This document shows, piece after piece, positions 13,850 through 24,674 of a stretch of DNA of 64,000 bases. The DNA is from Ustulina deusta (Eukaryota; Ascomycota; Sordariomycetes; Xylariales; Xylariaceae), in NCBI GenBank assembly GCA_023159155.1, contig JAJNNX010000003.1, positions 310,001 through 374,000 on the forward strand. The letters run 5' to 3'. Numbering within the stretch: position 1 is the first letter of the stretch; each line of letters opens with the position of its first letter. The notes under the pieces were generated by a model, which was not told the origin of the DNA, ran no database searches, and was given only the letters and a program-made list of their open reading frames with translations. A program made the position numbers and the translations under genes.

Positions 13850-16193
13850 CTAGTCAAAGCTCTTCCTTACGAGCCTCATCGTGCCATTTTGGTCGACTTC
13901 CAGTCTAGCTACCATTGTCTCCGCAAGGCGGTCGAGTTTCTGTTGAGTTTGCGGTTCATCTACATTGAGCTCTTCGTCTTTCCAGCCCTGCAGCCGATTA
14001 ACCAAGAGCGCCACTGAGGATTGTTTGAGTAGCGGTTGTTTATCCGTAATAATGATTGTCATGGCAAGCAGGATTGCTGCGAACAAAGTCACAGAGAAGG
14101 GGAGAGTGAGATAAACCCATCGTACCTCTATGTATGGTTCGTCGAAGAAGGCTTTGCCGGTCGTAGTAGTCGCGTTGTAGTTGTCACCAGGATTGTTGCT
14201 TCGAAGTTGGTTGGTTAGTGTGTCTGCAAGATCCGGAACAACGTGACTCAGGTTCGAGTTCATCAGTGCGAATCCAAACGCTAAGGGGTTGTCGGCGGGG
14301 CCATTGTCTGGCCGATATATGTTGTGGTATACAGTCGTCGTGAGCAACGTACTGAGGTAGATCGGTAGATATTGTAACGCCATTTTCGATACATTGAATG
14401 TGGCGCCACTCACGTCGCCTCTGTATGTAAAGTAGCTGGTGCCCATCAGGTTTCCTTCCTCCTCGATTCCCACGGCATTGGCCCACGTCAGTCCTTCGGA
14501 AGTTATTGGGGCTACGTTGAGACGTTTCTGTGAGGCACTGACATTCTGGAATTTTTTGGCACACCAGCCGAACGTTGCATAATATACCTCAGTGGGCGGA
14601 GGCGCCCATCCTAACCCTCCTGTTGCGTTGGATTCAATCAACGGATAGCCATCCCCCAGAGCCTTCACGGCGAGGAATGATCCGACTACATCACTGTAGT
14701 CAGTAATTGCTATTTTGGGGGTGATCTGTGAGTTTTTTAATAGCATGAGGCGCTTCCAAGATATTATTTGGGCATGGAAAGGGGGCTTTATACTCTAAAA
14801 CTCGCCAAAACAAGAAGGAAATGACTTTGAGAATCACTCACTGTGACTAGATCCAGTGTCTTCGTTAGTAGGCGAAAACTGTGATTGGAAGAGCATCGTC
14901 GATGGACCAGCCCCGCCCATAGACTCAGTGTCCCACTGCATGACCATCCCGTCGCTTTTGTCGTCTCCATCATCTATTCCAGGTATGCTGTAGGTGCAGT
15001 TCATGGATGGTGAGCCCGAGTCACTACAATGAGCCACAGCATCCCTGGAAACATCTTTAAATTCGGCACACACACCAAGGGTGATGAAAATATCCCAGGT
15101 ACATCGAGATGCTGGTCCGGGACAATTGAAGTAGGGCTGGAAAACAGAGCCAGTGACACCATTGACAATGGACGATTGAAGGGCAAGCAGGTCAGAGTTC
15201 GCTTGCCAAGTACCTTCTTCTCAAACGTTAGCCGCATTATTATAAATAAATAAATAAAAAAGTGGGATACTAGAAAGCTAACGGACCGGAGGCGTCTGTA
15301 TTTTCCAAGAAACCTTTCGAATAATACATGTCTGCTGTCCCTAGTACAACCGATACATTCCTTAGTGGCGATTCTCTGACTGGAAACTTGAGTATTTGCT
15401 GGGCACTAGGATCTATGCCAAGTACTAGCACAGTGACGAGAGCAAAACCTGGGGCCACGAGCAGTCGTGCCCGAAAAGTCATGTGCCAGACAAGCAAGAT
15501 TGATCCCCAGGGGCCCCGACTCGCATCGTCGAATATCTGAAAGTTGATCAACTTTCGTGGCTTCTCGGTGAAATGGCGCCACTTCAGTTGGCTAATGCAT
15601 GACGCTGCTGGCACGAGCAATGCTGTTTTCCCGGTCGTTGTTAAGATAGCTATGAGGGTGTGAGGCTCGATTGGGAGATTCCAGGTTTCGAGTGGGGTGC
15701 CGTTGATCTTGGATAACAAAAAAGCTAGGAGGCTCATGCTTGCCATGCTGAGTGTCATTGCAAGTATTTCCCACCACCACCACCACCAAGAAGTTAGAGA
15801 ACGGTGAGACCTTGAAGAGGACACACTATTCGGAATAGTCTTGGATCCGACGGGTTCACAACTTTCTGAGATAGGACAAGAAATGTCCGGGTTGTAAGGA
15901 ATAATAGGTAATGGACGTTGTAGGTTAGGGCTGAGAGAATGGCCTGTGCTGATATAGTGGTGTTCGGATAAGCAACGTACTGGTGAGGCTGGTGGAGCGC
16001 CTATCTCGTTGATGTTTTGTGAATCTTGAAGTGTCGTGAATGAAACTGGTGAAAGTGTGTGCGACAAGACGTCCTCGTGTCTTGAATACGAATGGCGGCG
16101 AGCAGAGGCATCGTCTGGGGATTCCAGAGGAGACACTGGTTCAGGGTATGCTACATCTCTTACATGGTCAACCCGTCGTAAATCTAGTGACAT
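13850..16193 (-). CDS. DUF3176 fungal membrane protein
   Basis: This is a multi-pass membrane protein of the fungal DUF3176 group, of unknown function. The model has three exons: 15287-16193, 14842-15213 and 13850-14709, giving about 712 aa. The first 180 residues are polar and Ser/Pro-rich. A tryptophan run and transmembrane helices follow (WEILAMTLSMASMSLLAF, then AILTTTGKTALLVPAAS and the typical SQLKWRHF). A cysteine-containing extracellular region comes next (FNCPGPASRCTWDIF, GVCAEFKDVS), and a C-terminal helix (LPFSVTLFAAILLAMTIII) precedes a cytosolic tail. The first donor is GTCCGT (15281-15286). Three equivalent acceptors at 15213-15219 all keep frame. The second intron's acceptor (ATAG, 14710) was chosen because it alone keeps phase. 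The start ATG is at 16191-16193; an upstream in-frame extension lacks similarity. The family call is good; the exact boundaries of exons 2 and 3 are less sure. Confidence 0.78.
15776..15793 (-). repeat. Tryptophan-codon microsatellite (six TGG) inside the DUF3176 gene
   Basis: A CCA trinucleotide run on the plus strand (about 15773-15792) is read as six consecutive Trp codons directly before the EILAMT helix start. It is a trinucleotide-repeat expansion in frame. Confidence 0.75.
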
Positions 16194-17163
16194 CGCAACG
16201 ATCCCAAATACACAGAAAAGAATAGAATCAAGGTTGGAGGGGGGTTGATGTCGACGGTGTGGAATAATAAGACTCGATATTGTTACTTGAGTACACACGT
16301 TTGAGCAAATGGTAGAGCACCCTTGCTTTTCCTTCAACAAGAATTGAGCATGCGAGACGCCAACATCAATATGTAGGCCATTGGGCGAGAGCCCATCTCT
16401 TATACTACTGTAACATTGTGGTAGTACTCATTTTACAAACGCCTAGTCAAATCTTGCCCTCGAAGCACGCAGATTGTGCCTTGGGGGGATTGGTTACGCA
16501 GTTCTATTCATAGTTCCAACGGTGTTGCATGTTGAAGGTCGGGGCCAAGAGCCAGCCAATATAATTTGGAAGAATCCTCTAATCGTGTACCCTTGATTCC
16601 TTGGGGCAGATGCCGTGAACGTGCAACCGGAGGCGCGATTGGACACTGCAGCCTCTATTTTGAGAAACAGATGCCCATGCGGAATCTCAGATGCAGATTT
16701 TCCTGGCCTAACAAGCGCAATTAGAGGCTAGTTGTCTCCAATAAATGATGAGCCCGGCGATGGGGCCGAGTCTTGTATGGCTCATTTATACTCAGCCTCA
16801 TCACGCTGCCGATGGCGCATGGCGGTGCTAGAGAGCCGGCCATATTCCAAGGCTACACCAGTTGGAAACTGTTCGGCCGTAATATCGTGATTGTGATTCC
16901 GAATCCTTTACCTAAGATGGCGTTCAACTATCCGGGCAAAAGCTGGAGCGGCATGGTAACTATGCTGTAAACGAGGATGCGCGAGGATTTCCTGTCACAA
17001 ATGATTTCACGCAGTCGGAAATTTAGTAGTTGTTGTCATTGTTCTGGCGAGGATCAAAAGAGATTTATTCGTAAGTTTGTTTCTTGAGAAAATCGGATGA
17101 TTGAACAAGAGGAAAATGAGACAGAGAACATGTATACCTACATGTGGTACTAAGTAGGTTAAA
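16194..17163. other. Upstream region of the DUF3176 gene
   Basis: Divergent intergenic DNA ends at the inverted-repeat element. One short reading frame (16773-16970) has no recognisable content. No gene is seen. Confidence 0.5.
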
Positions 17164-17165
17164 TA

Positions 17166-17215
17166 CATTAGCACGAAGGGGGGGGGGGGGGGGGGGGGTA
17201 TAGGAGACGATCACC
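17166..17215. repeat. Left terminal inverted repeat
   Basis: It begins CATTAGCACGAA, contains the run of 21 G at 17178-17198, and ends TATAGGAGACGATCACC. It pairs with 17867-17915. Confidence 0.75.
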
Positions 17216-17681
17216 AAGATGGTCACGGATTTTGGAGACGGTCTCAGAAATATGATATTCTTTTGAACACCTTAGTCTAAACATGGTTACGGACCTAACA
17301 TGGTCTCGGATTTAAAATAGTCACCAAATTATAGTATAACTTACAAAAGAATATTTATTTATCTGTTTTTTTTTTGTTACGGCGTAACAATTTAGTGTAC
17401 AGTTGCGATGTTATGGTTGCGATGTTATAGTTCTAGCTACGGCTAGGTTCCAATTCGAACTACAAGTCTACAGTATACAGTTACGGAGTATTACTATTAC
17501 GCTACGGCAGGTCAATTACGTAAGTGCTGCAATTAAATAATATAAGGCTTTCGTTTCTGTAGAAATATGGCAGTTGCAAGTGGTTGTAAGTGGTGGTTGA
17601 AGGTGGTTGCAATTGTAGTTTGGTTGGGGGGGATGTGGGGGGGTTGTCCATATGGCTAGGTAGGTCTGTAGGTATGGGTAT

Positions 17682-17746
17682 GGTCTCGAATAGCTGTAAC
17701 GGTCTCGAATAGCCGTGACGGTCTCGGAAAAGCTGTGACGGTCTCC
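17682..17746. repeat. Short tandem array with GGTCTC units inside the element
   Basis: Three 19-20 bp units start at 17682, 17701 and 17720, each GGTCTCGAATAGCYGTRAC or a close variant. A partial fourth copy follows. Related GGTCTC/GGAGACGGTCTC words also occur near the left end (17232-17248 and 17302). Confidence 0.75.
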
Positions 17747-17866
17747 ATTTTTTTGTAACCATTTTCCAAAAACATTATTTTAACAAAAAGGACAGTATTA
17801 TATACAAGACTAGCACTGTGATTGTTTTAAAAAATATATGACAGTCCTAAAGTTCGTGATTATCAC

Positions 17867-17915
17867 GGTGACCGTCTCCTATACCTTCCGCCCCCTTCCC
17901 CCCCTCACGCTAATG
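17867..17915. repeat. Right terminal inverted repeat
   Basis: It is the reverse complement of the left end, with the G run replaced by a purine-rich, interrupted G tract. Confidence 0.75.
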
Positions 17916-18287
17916 TACCTCTATGTGTAGGCGCTGTCTTCGGTGCATGTGGTTAGTTATAAGTATGTGCCAGGTGTGTGGCGATGATAGTACCAGCTGT
18001 AGCATGCTTCCGACGGGCCGTTGGAGATAAGAATCCCTAATCGCCGTACCCGTCCTGCCTACCCACCTACTCAGAACTAGGTATCATGAATAACGGACGC
18101 GCCGGAGCTTCAATCCGTCTTTTTGGAGCTTCATTAGACCCCAAGCTGAACTTAGTCCCTACTCGGCCCCGCAAACGACCCCAGCCATGTGCAGGTAAGC
18201 AGTAGGAACATCTCATATTGGAGGCCAATGTCAATTGAAAGCTCACCAGCGCTTAGACACCACCGTACATAGCCTGTCTCTCTAATT

Positions 18288-20778
18288 ATGCGGTCGCAGG
18301 TGACTCGCCATGTCTTGCGACGCCCGCCGCCTGCGACTCGGGGTATGGCCACGTCGTATCTCGGCTCACCTGCTCCCTGGCCGACCTTCCGCACATACCC
18401 CGTCGGTTGCCGAGTTGCCAGGACAGTCCAGCGAAGGTCCTTCTTCAACCTCTTTCAGAAACCTCCCCGCACCCTGAAGGAGCTCGAGGCCGAGCCGGGC
18501 TACGAGGTGCTGCTCACCTACCGAGCTGCCGAGAACGATAGTCTTCGGCCACCCCCGATTTCCGACCTAGTCAAGGCATGGCGAGACTTTTTTTCCTATA
18601 AAGCGAGGCACAACCGTGTAGTTAACTCCACGCAAGCCTTGTGTGCACATGGCGTGCTCGAGTACTTTGTCAAGCACGACACCGCTGACAATGTCGCCCT
18701 CTCCCTCGACGACATTCACCTAGCTATGCGGTGCCTAGAAAAGCCCCCGAGAGATGGCCCACATTATCATCTCGAGCTCTCGGGGGCCCTGTTCAGAGAG
18801 CTAAGACGGAGGGAACTGAACATAGAACCCGGGCGTTTCCATAATGTTACGTTGGACTTCCGCCTGAAAGATGGCCTGGGCCAATCGAAATACCTGCATT
18901 CATTCCTGGCTGCACTATCGCAGTACGGAAGAGCACTCGAGGCGAAGGATATCTTTTTGGAAAACCTCCCAGATCCGAACCTACTCTCCCACACCGAATT
19001 TCACCCGAGGCACAGCTTGCTTCCTATAATAAATGGCCTGGCTAGGGAGGGGCAAGAGCAGGCACTTCGTGAAGTTGTTAGAGAAGCCGTGAAATCTGGC
19101 GTCCCGTACGACGTTAGCATCCATGGTGTTATGACAAGCTTTTTTGCGCAGCGCGACAACGTTGAGGAAACTAAATTCTGGTGGACAAGACCTATCCGCA
19201 AAGGACTACACCCTGCGCCTCCAACGTACTATGAGGTTCTCCTATTCGCTCTCCGAAATAACCAGCGAGAGTGGGCTATGGAGATATATGAAGACCTCGT
19301 TGCTCAAGTTGAATCTGGGCCTTGGGGTGAGTCCAAAGCTTGTTGGGATGTTTCGTTCCAATTCGCTTTTCTCTTGTTAGGCAAGGGAATTGACCAAATC
19401 GAGCACATGTTCAATATCGCTTTGGACCGCACCAAAGATAAGCCGAAAGCTCGGCCAAACATAGGGTCCATTAATTCCCTCCTCAGGTGCGCCATTGATA
19501 AGGATGATCCATACATGGCCGAACGATTCATCTCGCTATCTAAGAAGTTGGGGTTTGAACCAGATTTGTCGACGTACATCCTGCAATTGGAGTATCGACT
19601 TCGCGCCAAAGACTACCACGGCGCAATGGCCACCTACCAAGCACTGCGAGGCCTTGAAACATCTTCTAGGGAGAGGGAGTTGCCTATACTAAATAAGTTG
19701 ATCCGTGGCTTATGTTCATCCTCAAGACCAGATTATGAAAAGATACTTGACGTGACGAGCTACTTAGAGCAACGACACGTAACCCTAGAACCAGAAACGG
19801 TGGTTTCAGTATGCATGGCCTTCATGAAGAATGATGAGACGTACGAAGTAATTGACACGCTCTCCCTTCATACGGCGCACTATAGCATCGTTGAGCGTGA
19901 GATGGTGCTTAGGTCCTTTGTTGATTACTGTCTAGATAAGAAGAATAGTACAGCACGGGTCTGGGACGCCTACGCCCTGCTTCGCCAGTTCTTCCCAGAG
20001 GTAGAGAATGAGCACCGAGAAGCTATCATGAACGCCTTTTTCGATAGGCGACGTCCAGACATGGCCTGCCACGTCTTTGGCCACATGCGCTCACATAACA
20101 ACATACGACACCGACCTACGTTGGATACTTACGTACGCTGTTTGGAAGGGATTGGTCGGTGCCCAGACATGGAAAGTCTAAAGATGATCCACAACATGGT
20201 GAAAATGGACACCACCATACAACCTAACACAAAATTGTATAACGCGCTGATGATCGGCTACATCGTGTGCGATATCTCTCACCGGGCACTAGATTTTTGG
20301 AAAGAAATTACCACATCACCCGAGGGACCTTCGTACGCGACTCTCGAAATCGTCTTCCGCGCCTACGAGGTACAACCCTATTGCGACGCACCCGCCAAAG
20401 AACTTTGGGCAAAGATCACGAAAATGGAGATTGATGTACCGGAACACGTTTATGCGGCGTACTTGACGACGTTGGCTGCCCACAGCCATTTGCCGGACGT
20501 TAAGCTACTTTTAGATGCCTGTGACGATATCATCGGGAAGCGTCCAGATTTCCTGACGTAAGTGTCGTCTTAATTCCAAGAACTGCTTCCGTGCTAACAA
20601 GAAACGCAGTTTTGCCTACGTGTATAATGCTCTGCCATCTCAAGAGATGAAAGAGGATTTTGAGTCCTGGTCACAACACGAGTATCCGCCACTCTGGAAA
20701 TCCCTCACCCAAAAGTATCGGAGGAAAGTCGAGGACGGACTGTTACAGTTCAAGATCTCGCGGCCGTGGAAGGCATGA
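18288..20778 (+). CDS. Mitochondrial pentatricopeptide-repeat protein, probable complex I assembly factor CIA84
   Basis: This PPR-type helical-repeat protein of about 812 aa has two exons, 18288-20557 and 20610-20778. The 52-bp intron has a GTAAGT donor, a GCTAAC branch site and a CAG acceptor. The N-terminus is basic and hydroxylated (MRSQVTRHVLRRPPPAT), consistent with mitochondrial import. The segment LEAEPGYEVLLTYRAAEND, with RPPPISDLVKAWRDFF shortly after, resembles the N-terminal block of fungal CIA84, the chaperone needed to build the membrane arm of complex I; this match is from memory. Repeats of about 35 aa, each ending in a proline-containing loop (for example GFEPDLSTYILQLEYRL), continue to near the C-terminus. 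If the CIA84 assignment is wrong, it is still an organellar PPR protein. It converges on the bS18m gene with only 90 bp between stops. Confidence 0.82.
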
Positions 20779-20868
20779 TCTGTACAATACCATTTTATAC
20801 ACACCGGATATTCGCTATCTGTACATATAATAAAAGCGGCAAGATGTTATTGTACATCTAAACTTGTC

Positions 20869-21825
20869 TTAATACTTTAACGCCTTATTGTAAGTGGCAA
20901 CGCTTTGTACGAGCACTCTCTCGGGTCCCCTCAACAACAACTCGGGATGTCGGTGTACACTAGGGTGTAGACCCAGTCCAATCGCCCTCCTGATCGCCTT
21001 GGCCATCTTGCGTTGGTTGACTGGACTCAGTCCGGTTTCTACAGAGCGCATTATACGGCCATGCGGGGTCATGAATTCGGAAATGACGGAGAAGTTCTGG
21101 GGTCCTCGTGATTAGTTACCATCTTCTCACACTCTTATATCCCTTCATACTCCAAACCCCCGACCTCAATCAACCCAGCATCGCTTTCTCTAGCCCCTGT
21201 GGGTCAACGGCAACACAACGGTCTAAACATGATCTGTAGCTTTGAAAGAAGAAGAGAAATCGGGGGGACTCACCCTATACATATCCAAGGGCCGAAGCCC
21301 CAACAGATCCACGAGATCCTTCTTGCGCGCCGTGGGCTTCCGCCACTTGGCCATCTCGGACGGACTCATGTCGTGGGGGGAGTAGACGTCGCCGGGGCGC
21401 CACCGACGCGGCATCTGGCGCAAGTAGTCGACCTGGTCGCTCGACCCGCGTATCATCTCCCCAACCCGCTGTCGGCCGGCGCCCGAGTTGCGCTTCGGCG
21501 GCCTGATGCTCCTGTATATCTCCCCGGCGAGCCTCGTTGCGTCGGCGTCCTTGGATGCGCTGTCGATGTTGAGCATCGACGAAGTGGTGTTGCTGAGGTC
21601 TCGGACTGGGAGTTCGAACGTGTTAGCGGCTTCCTTTCCAGGTAGGTCGAGAGCACGGGGTAAGGTAAAGAAAGGATCTGAGCATCAGGATGCGGTTGAG
21701 GAAGGAGACGGTGGCCTACGGGCTTGGGGGGCGGCTGTTGTGGATAGAGGTGCAGTGGATGTCGTCTTCTTTACGATGGACATGCCCTGCCGAAAGGCGG
21801 ACACAATCGATATCCGTGGCGGCAT
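20869..21825 (-). CDS. RSM18: Mitochondrial small-subunit ribosomal protein bS18m
   Basis: This is the mitochondrial homologue of bacterial ribosomal protein S18, a component of the mitoribosome small-subunit platform. There are three exons: 21720-21825, 21274-21605 and 20869-21096, giving about 221 aa. Intron 1 (21606-21719) has a GCTAAC branch site; intron 2 (21097-21273) has a GTGAGT donor. The conserved core sits in the last exon: NFSVISEFMTPHGRI, then TGLSPVNQRKMAKAIRRA and GLGLHPSVHRHPE. These are the usual S18 contacts to 16S-type rRNA. The N-terminal 35 aa (MPPRISIVSAFRQG, Ser/Thr/Ala-rich) look like a mitochondrial targeting peptide, and the central 110 aa form a fungus-type extension. 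An upstream in-frame region exists, but translation from 21825 gives the expected targeting peptide. Confidence 0.9.
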
Positions 21826-22218
21826 CGTGGGTAGTGAGAGGCAACTGCTGCGGCTTGCTGCTCTTCTTTTAGCAATGGAAAGTTTGGGATTACTGGACGT
21901 TGTTAGTACCTGGATAGTACGTAGATAGAGCTTGTCCAGGGAAAAAGGTCGGCGAAACCAAATAATGTGGGGCTCAAATGCTGCTGGCGGATAATATGCG
22001 CTGCTCAATTGGCCAATAAGTGACTAGCTATAGTGGGTCCATTGGGGGTGGAACCTGTTTTCTCATCGCCGTATTTTTAGGTGACGGTGGACTCGTGAAG
22101 TCTAATATCAAAATCAGCCTCACTGATCGACTTTTTCATCCCTGATTTTCATATCTAACACGAAACCAATCATTTCCCCAGCTATATCGAGACCACCGAC
22201 GAGTACAGAGCCGTCAAC
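21826..22218. promoter_or_regulatory. Short divergent promoter region, RSM18 / IMP3
   Basis: Only 393 bases separate the two divergent ATGs. A mitoribosomal gene and a cytosolic ribosome-biogenesis gene share this region, so co-regulation is possible but unproven. No specific box was identified. Confidence 0.5.
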
Positions 22219-23459
22219 ATGGTTCGCAAGCTCAAACATCATGAATCCAAACTGGTAAGGACTTGATGGATCCCCCAACCGTGGGCTGAGGCCGTGTGAA
22301 AAGTGCGTGCTAACAAATAGTCTAGTATGGACAAGTTACCCCTTCTTAGCTGATTTTCGCTGTGTATTCGCCATTAACTCAGCACCACTCATTCCATTTG
22401 GAAACCCGGCGATCACGATGGAATGCTGACACCTTCCAGGTTGAAAAAGACAGACTTTGTGACCTGGAAGCAAGATCACGACCACCGCGATGCAGCAGTG
22501 ATCCGGAGGTGTACGTGAATTCAGGGTTTCCCGATGCTTTATGAGGACCGCCCAGCAACATCAACCGCTAACTCTTAGTTAAAGATATGATCCAGAATAG
22601 AGGAGATTATCAGAAGTATGTCTCATTGGCAACACCCCATTGAAGACGCTGCAGGCTGACACTCGATGGATAGGTATAACAAGCTTTGCGGTGTGAGTAT
22701 TTGCTTTTCAACCAGCCCCCATCACTTCTAACCTACGTCGCTAGTCGTTACGGCAGCTCGCCCATAGACTCTCCCTCCTGCCTCCAGAGAGTGCGACGCG
22801 TCAAAAGGTAGGAAATTCCGCTTTCAGTTCGTCGGCATTGCGTGTGTTCTTGGAAATATCCTAGCACTTTTTGGCTCCGACGGGGAAGCCCATGCTTGAA
22901 AGCAGTAGCAGCTGACTTTTGACGACGTAGCATGAGAAACTTTTACTCGAGAAACTGTTTGACATGGGGATTCTCTCATCGACTTCCAAGCTCTCCAGCG
23001 TTGAGCACGGTGTTACCGTTTCAGCCATGGCATGTAACACGCCCGACTGTTGATATGCCATGCTAATGTATTCTACTAGGCCAGACGGAGACTTCCAGTC
23101 GTAATGACCCGCCTACGAATGGCTGAGACAGTACAGGCGTAAGTGAATATCTCGTTACCACTTCGGCTATCCCAAGCAGTGAAAGTGCAGCTTGCTAAAT
23201 GGCGTCTTGCAGTGCGACAAAGATGATAGAACAGGGACATGTGCGAGTGGGAGTCGAGGTAAGTTTTGTCGCACTAGCATTCTTGTACAGAACTCCTCCA
23301 CAGAGCAGTCACTAATTCGAAGTCCGAAAGTGTATAACGGACCCTGCCTTCTTCGTTACGAGAAATCAGGAGGATCTGGTTACGTGGACGGCCGACAGCA
23401 AAATTAGACGCAACATTATGGTTTATCGCCAGAAACTCGACGACTTCGAGCTCCTATAA
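22219..23459 (+). CDS. IMP3: U3 small nucleolar ribonucleoprotein IMP3
   Basis: IMP3 is an S4-like protein of the U3 snoRNP that helps U3 pair with pre-18S rRNA in the nucleolus. The gene is split into nine exons: 22219-22254, 22441-22510 (see below), 22585-22615, 22674-22692, 22745-22807, 22931-23029, 23080-23138, 23213-23258 and 23331-23459. Joined, they give 183 aa, which from memory equals the yeast length. Signatures are [75 protein letters not shown] and [17 protein letters not shown]. Exon 4 is a 19-nt microexon. Two junctions are odd. Intron 1 (GTAAGG...CCAG) leaves one extra G before the conserved LLKK codons. Intron 6 keeps frame only as a GC-AG intron (ATG|GCATGT). Alternative explanations are a base error, a non-canonical site or a mutation. 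Orthology is certain. Confidence 0.9.
22674..22692 (+). other. IMP3: 19-nt microexon of IMP3
   Basis: Exon 4 encodes only the end of a Lys codon plus YNKLCG. It lies between a TAG acceptor and a GTGAGT donor, with 58-bp and 52-bp introns on each side. Confidence 0.8.
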
Positions 23460-24674
23460 ATTGAAAATTCAGGGATGGGTGCATTGGCGAATATACAGGC
23501 ACATACGAGGCAAAGGCGTCTGGGAGTTTATGCTGGACTGTCAGTGATTTAGCATATTCGGCAAAGTTCAATTAGTGATCGCCACGACTTTTTAGTCTAG
23601 ACTATTTTATGTACGTAGGGAATGCTGCCACACAACCTACCTTCGACTACAGTCGGCGTTGGCATACTTATATTACTCTTAGGTAGACGACTTGTCATCC
23701 TCATCGGATTCCCCGTCCATATCTTTTTGGGGGAGGATGGGCGGGCTCTTCTGGTCTCCAACTCTTCAGCATAAGCTTAAATATCTTTAATAAGAACGTC
23801 GAATCCAAAACCATGCCCCGAACAATACCTCGTCCTGCGAAGGTGACAGTTTGATTGGCTCGGGTTGAGCCATCGTGGCTGTTTCAAGGAGGTGACATCA
23901 ACGACTCCGTCGATCGAACATTCGCGGATCAGTTCCGGAGGCATAAAATTTGCAGGACAATTGCTTGACATTGCGCCGAGGATGGTTGCCTCATCGTCAA
24001 AGCTGCACGTCGTTTCACCTAATCGTAGGTCGTCCGTAAATCTACGAAGCAAGAGGATAGAGAGTGAGAGTCCTCTTTCTCTCGAAGTCGCCTTTAGATA
24101 GCCGCGCACAAATACACATACTCAAGTCTCTACTCATATCCACTGCACGATTTCGGGCTCGAATTGAAAACTTAACGATTAGTAGACTATATGCACAGCT
24201 CAATCGAGTATCAACCGTTCAGGTAGTATGCCATGGGGCCGACTGCATAATACAAAGGAGAGAACAAGGCCAAAAAGTGCTGGTTGAAAATGGATCGTCC
24301 AAGCTGGCCGGTTACAATGCTGATACTAGATAGTAAGGAATGTGCACCCAATTTGATTCATGGCATATGAATCTACCTACATGTAGGTTCCTCGTCTAGA
24401 TAGGGCCTCTTCCCGTACATTCTTGGGGGTACCTGTCGAGTTGGAACCTTAAGGTATTCTCAACCAGGAAGATCACGTGATGCAAGGCACCTGCACCTCT
24501 TGTTCGCGTCGCCCCACTTCATCCATTTCCTTTATCAAAGCCTCAACGCGCATCTATGGCAACAGTGAGCTGGGTACCGTTCCCAATTGTCAATACGGCG
24601 AGAGATTTCTATGAAGGTACCTCTCCATGCGACCATGTTTTCGGCCGTCAGTATGAGTAGAAGGCGTAACAAAC
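23460..24674. other. Intergenic region
   Basis: This is about 1.2 kb between IMP3 and the Snf2 ATPase. A minus-strand reading frame (about 23777-24100) lacks an ATG and any known motif. A TACCTACATGTAGGT palindrome lies near 24375-24389. No supported gene. Confidence 0.5.

Larger units (their letters stand above)
17164..17917. mobile_element. Non-autonomous inverted-repeat element (MITE-like) with TA target duplication
   Basis: About 750 bp are bounded by terminal inverted repeats of about 50 bp. The left end reads TACATTAGCACGAAGG and continues through a 21-G run to TATAGGAGACGATCACC. The right end, reverse-complemented, reads TACATTAGCGTGAGGG and continues through a purine/G-rich block to TATAGGAGACGGTCACC. 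The outermost TA on each side (17164-17165 and 17916-17917) fits the TA duplication of Tc1/mariner-type insertion. The interior is AT-rich with GGTCTC-containing repeats and no transposase-sized ORF. It lies in the divergent gap between the DUF3176 gene and the PPR gene, about 370 bp upstream of the latter. That it is a non-autonomous transposon is inference from ends and size; no family name is offered. Confidence 0.72.

Noticed and set aside
23777..24109. 110-codon minus-strand frame between IMP3 and the Snf2 gene
   Set aside because: It opens with GTG, has no ATG at a sensible place and shows no recognisable motif. Possibly decayed sequence, but unsupported.
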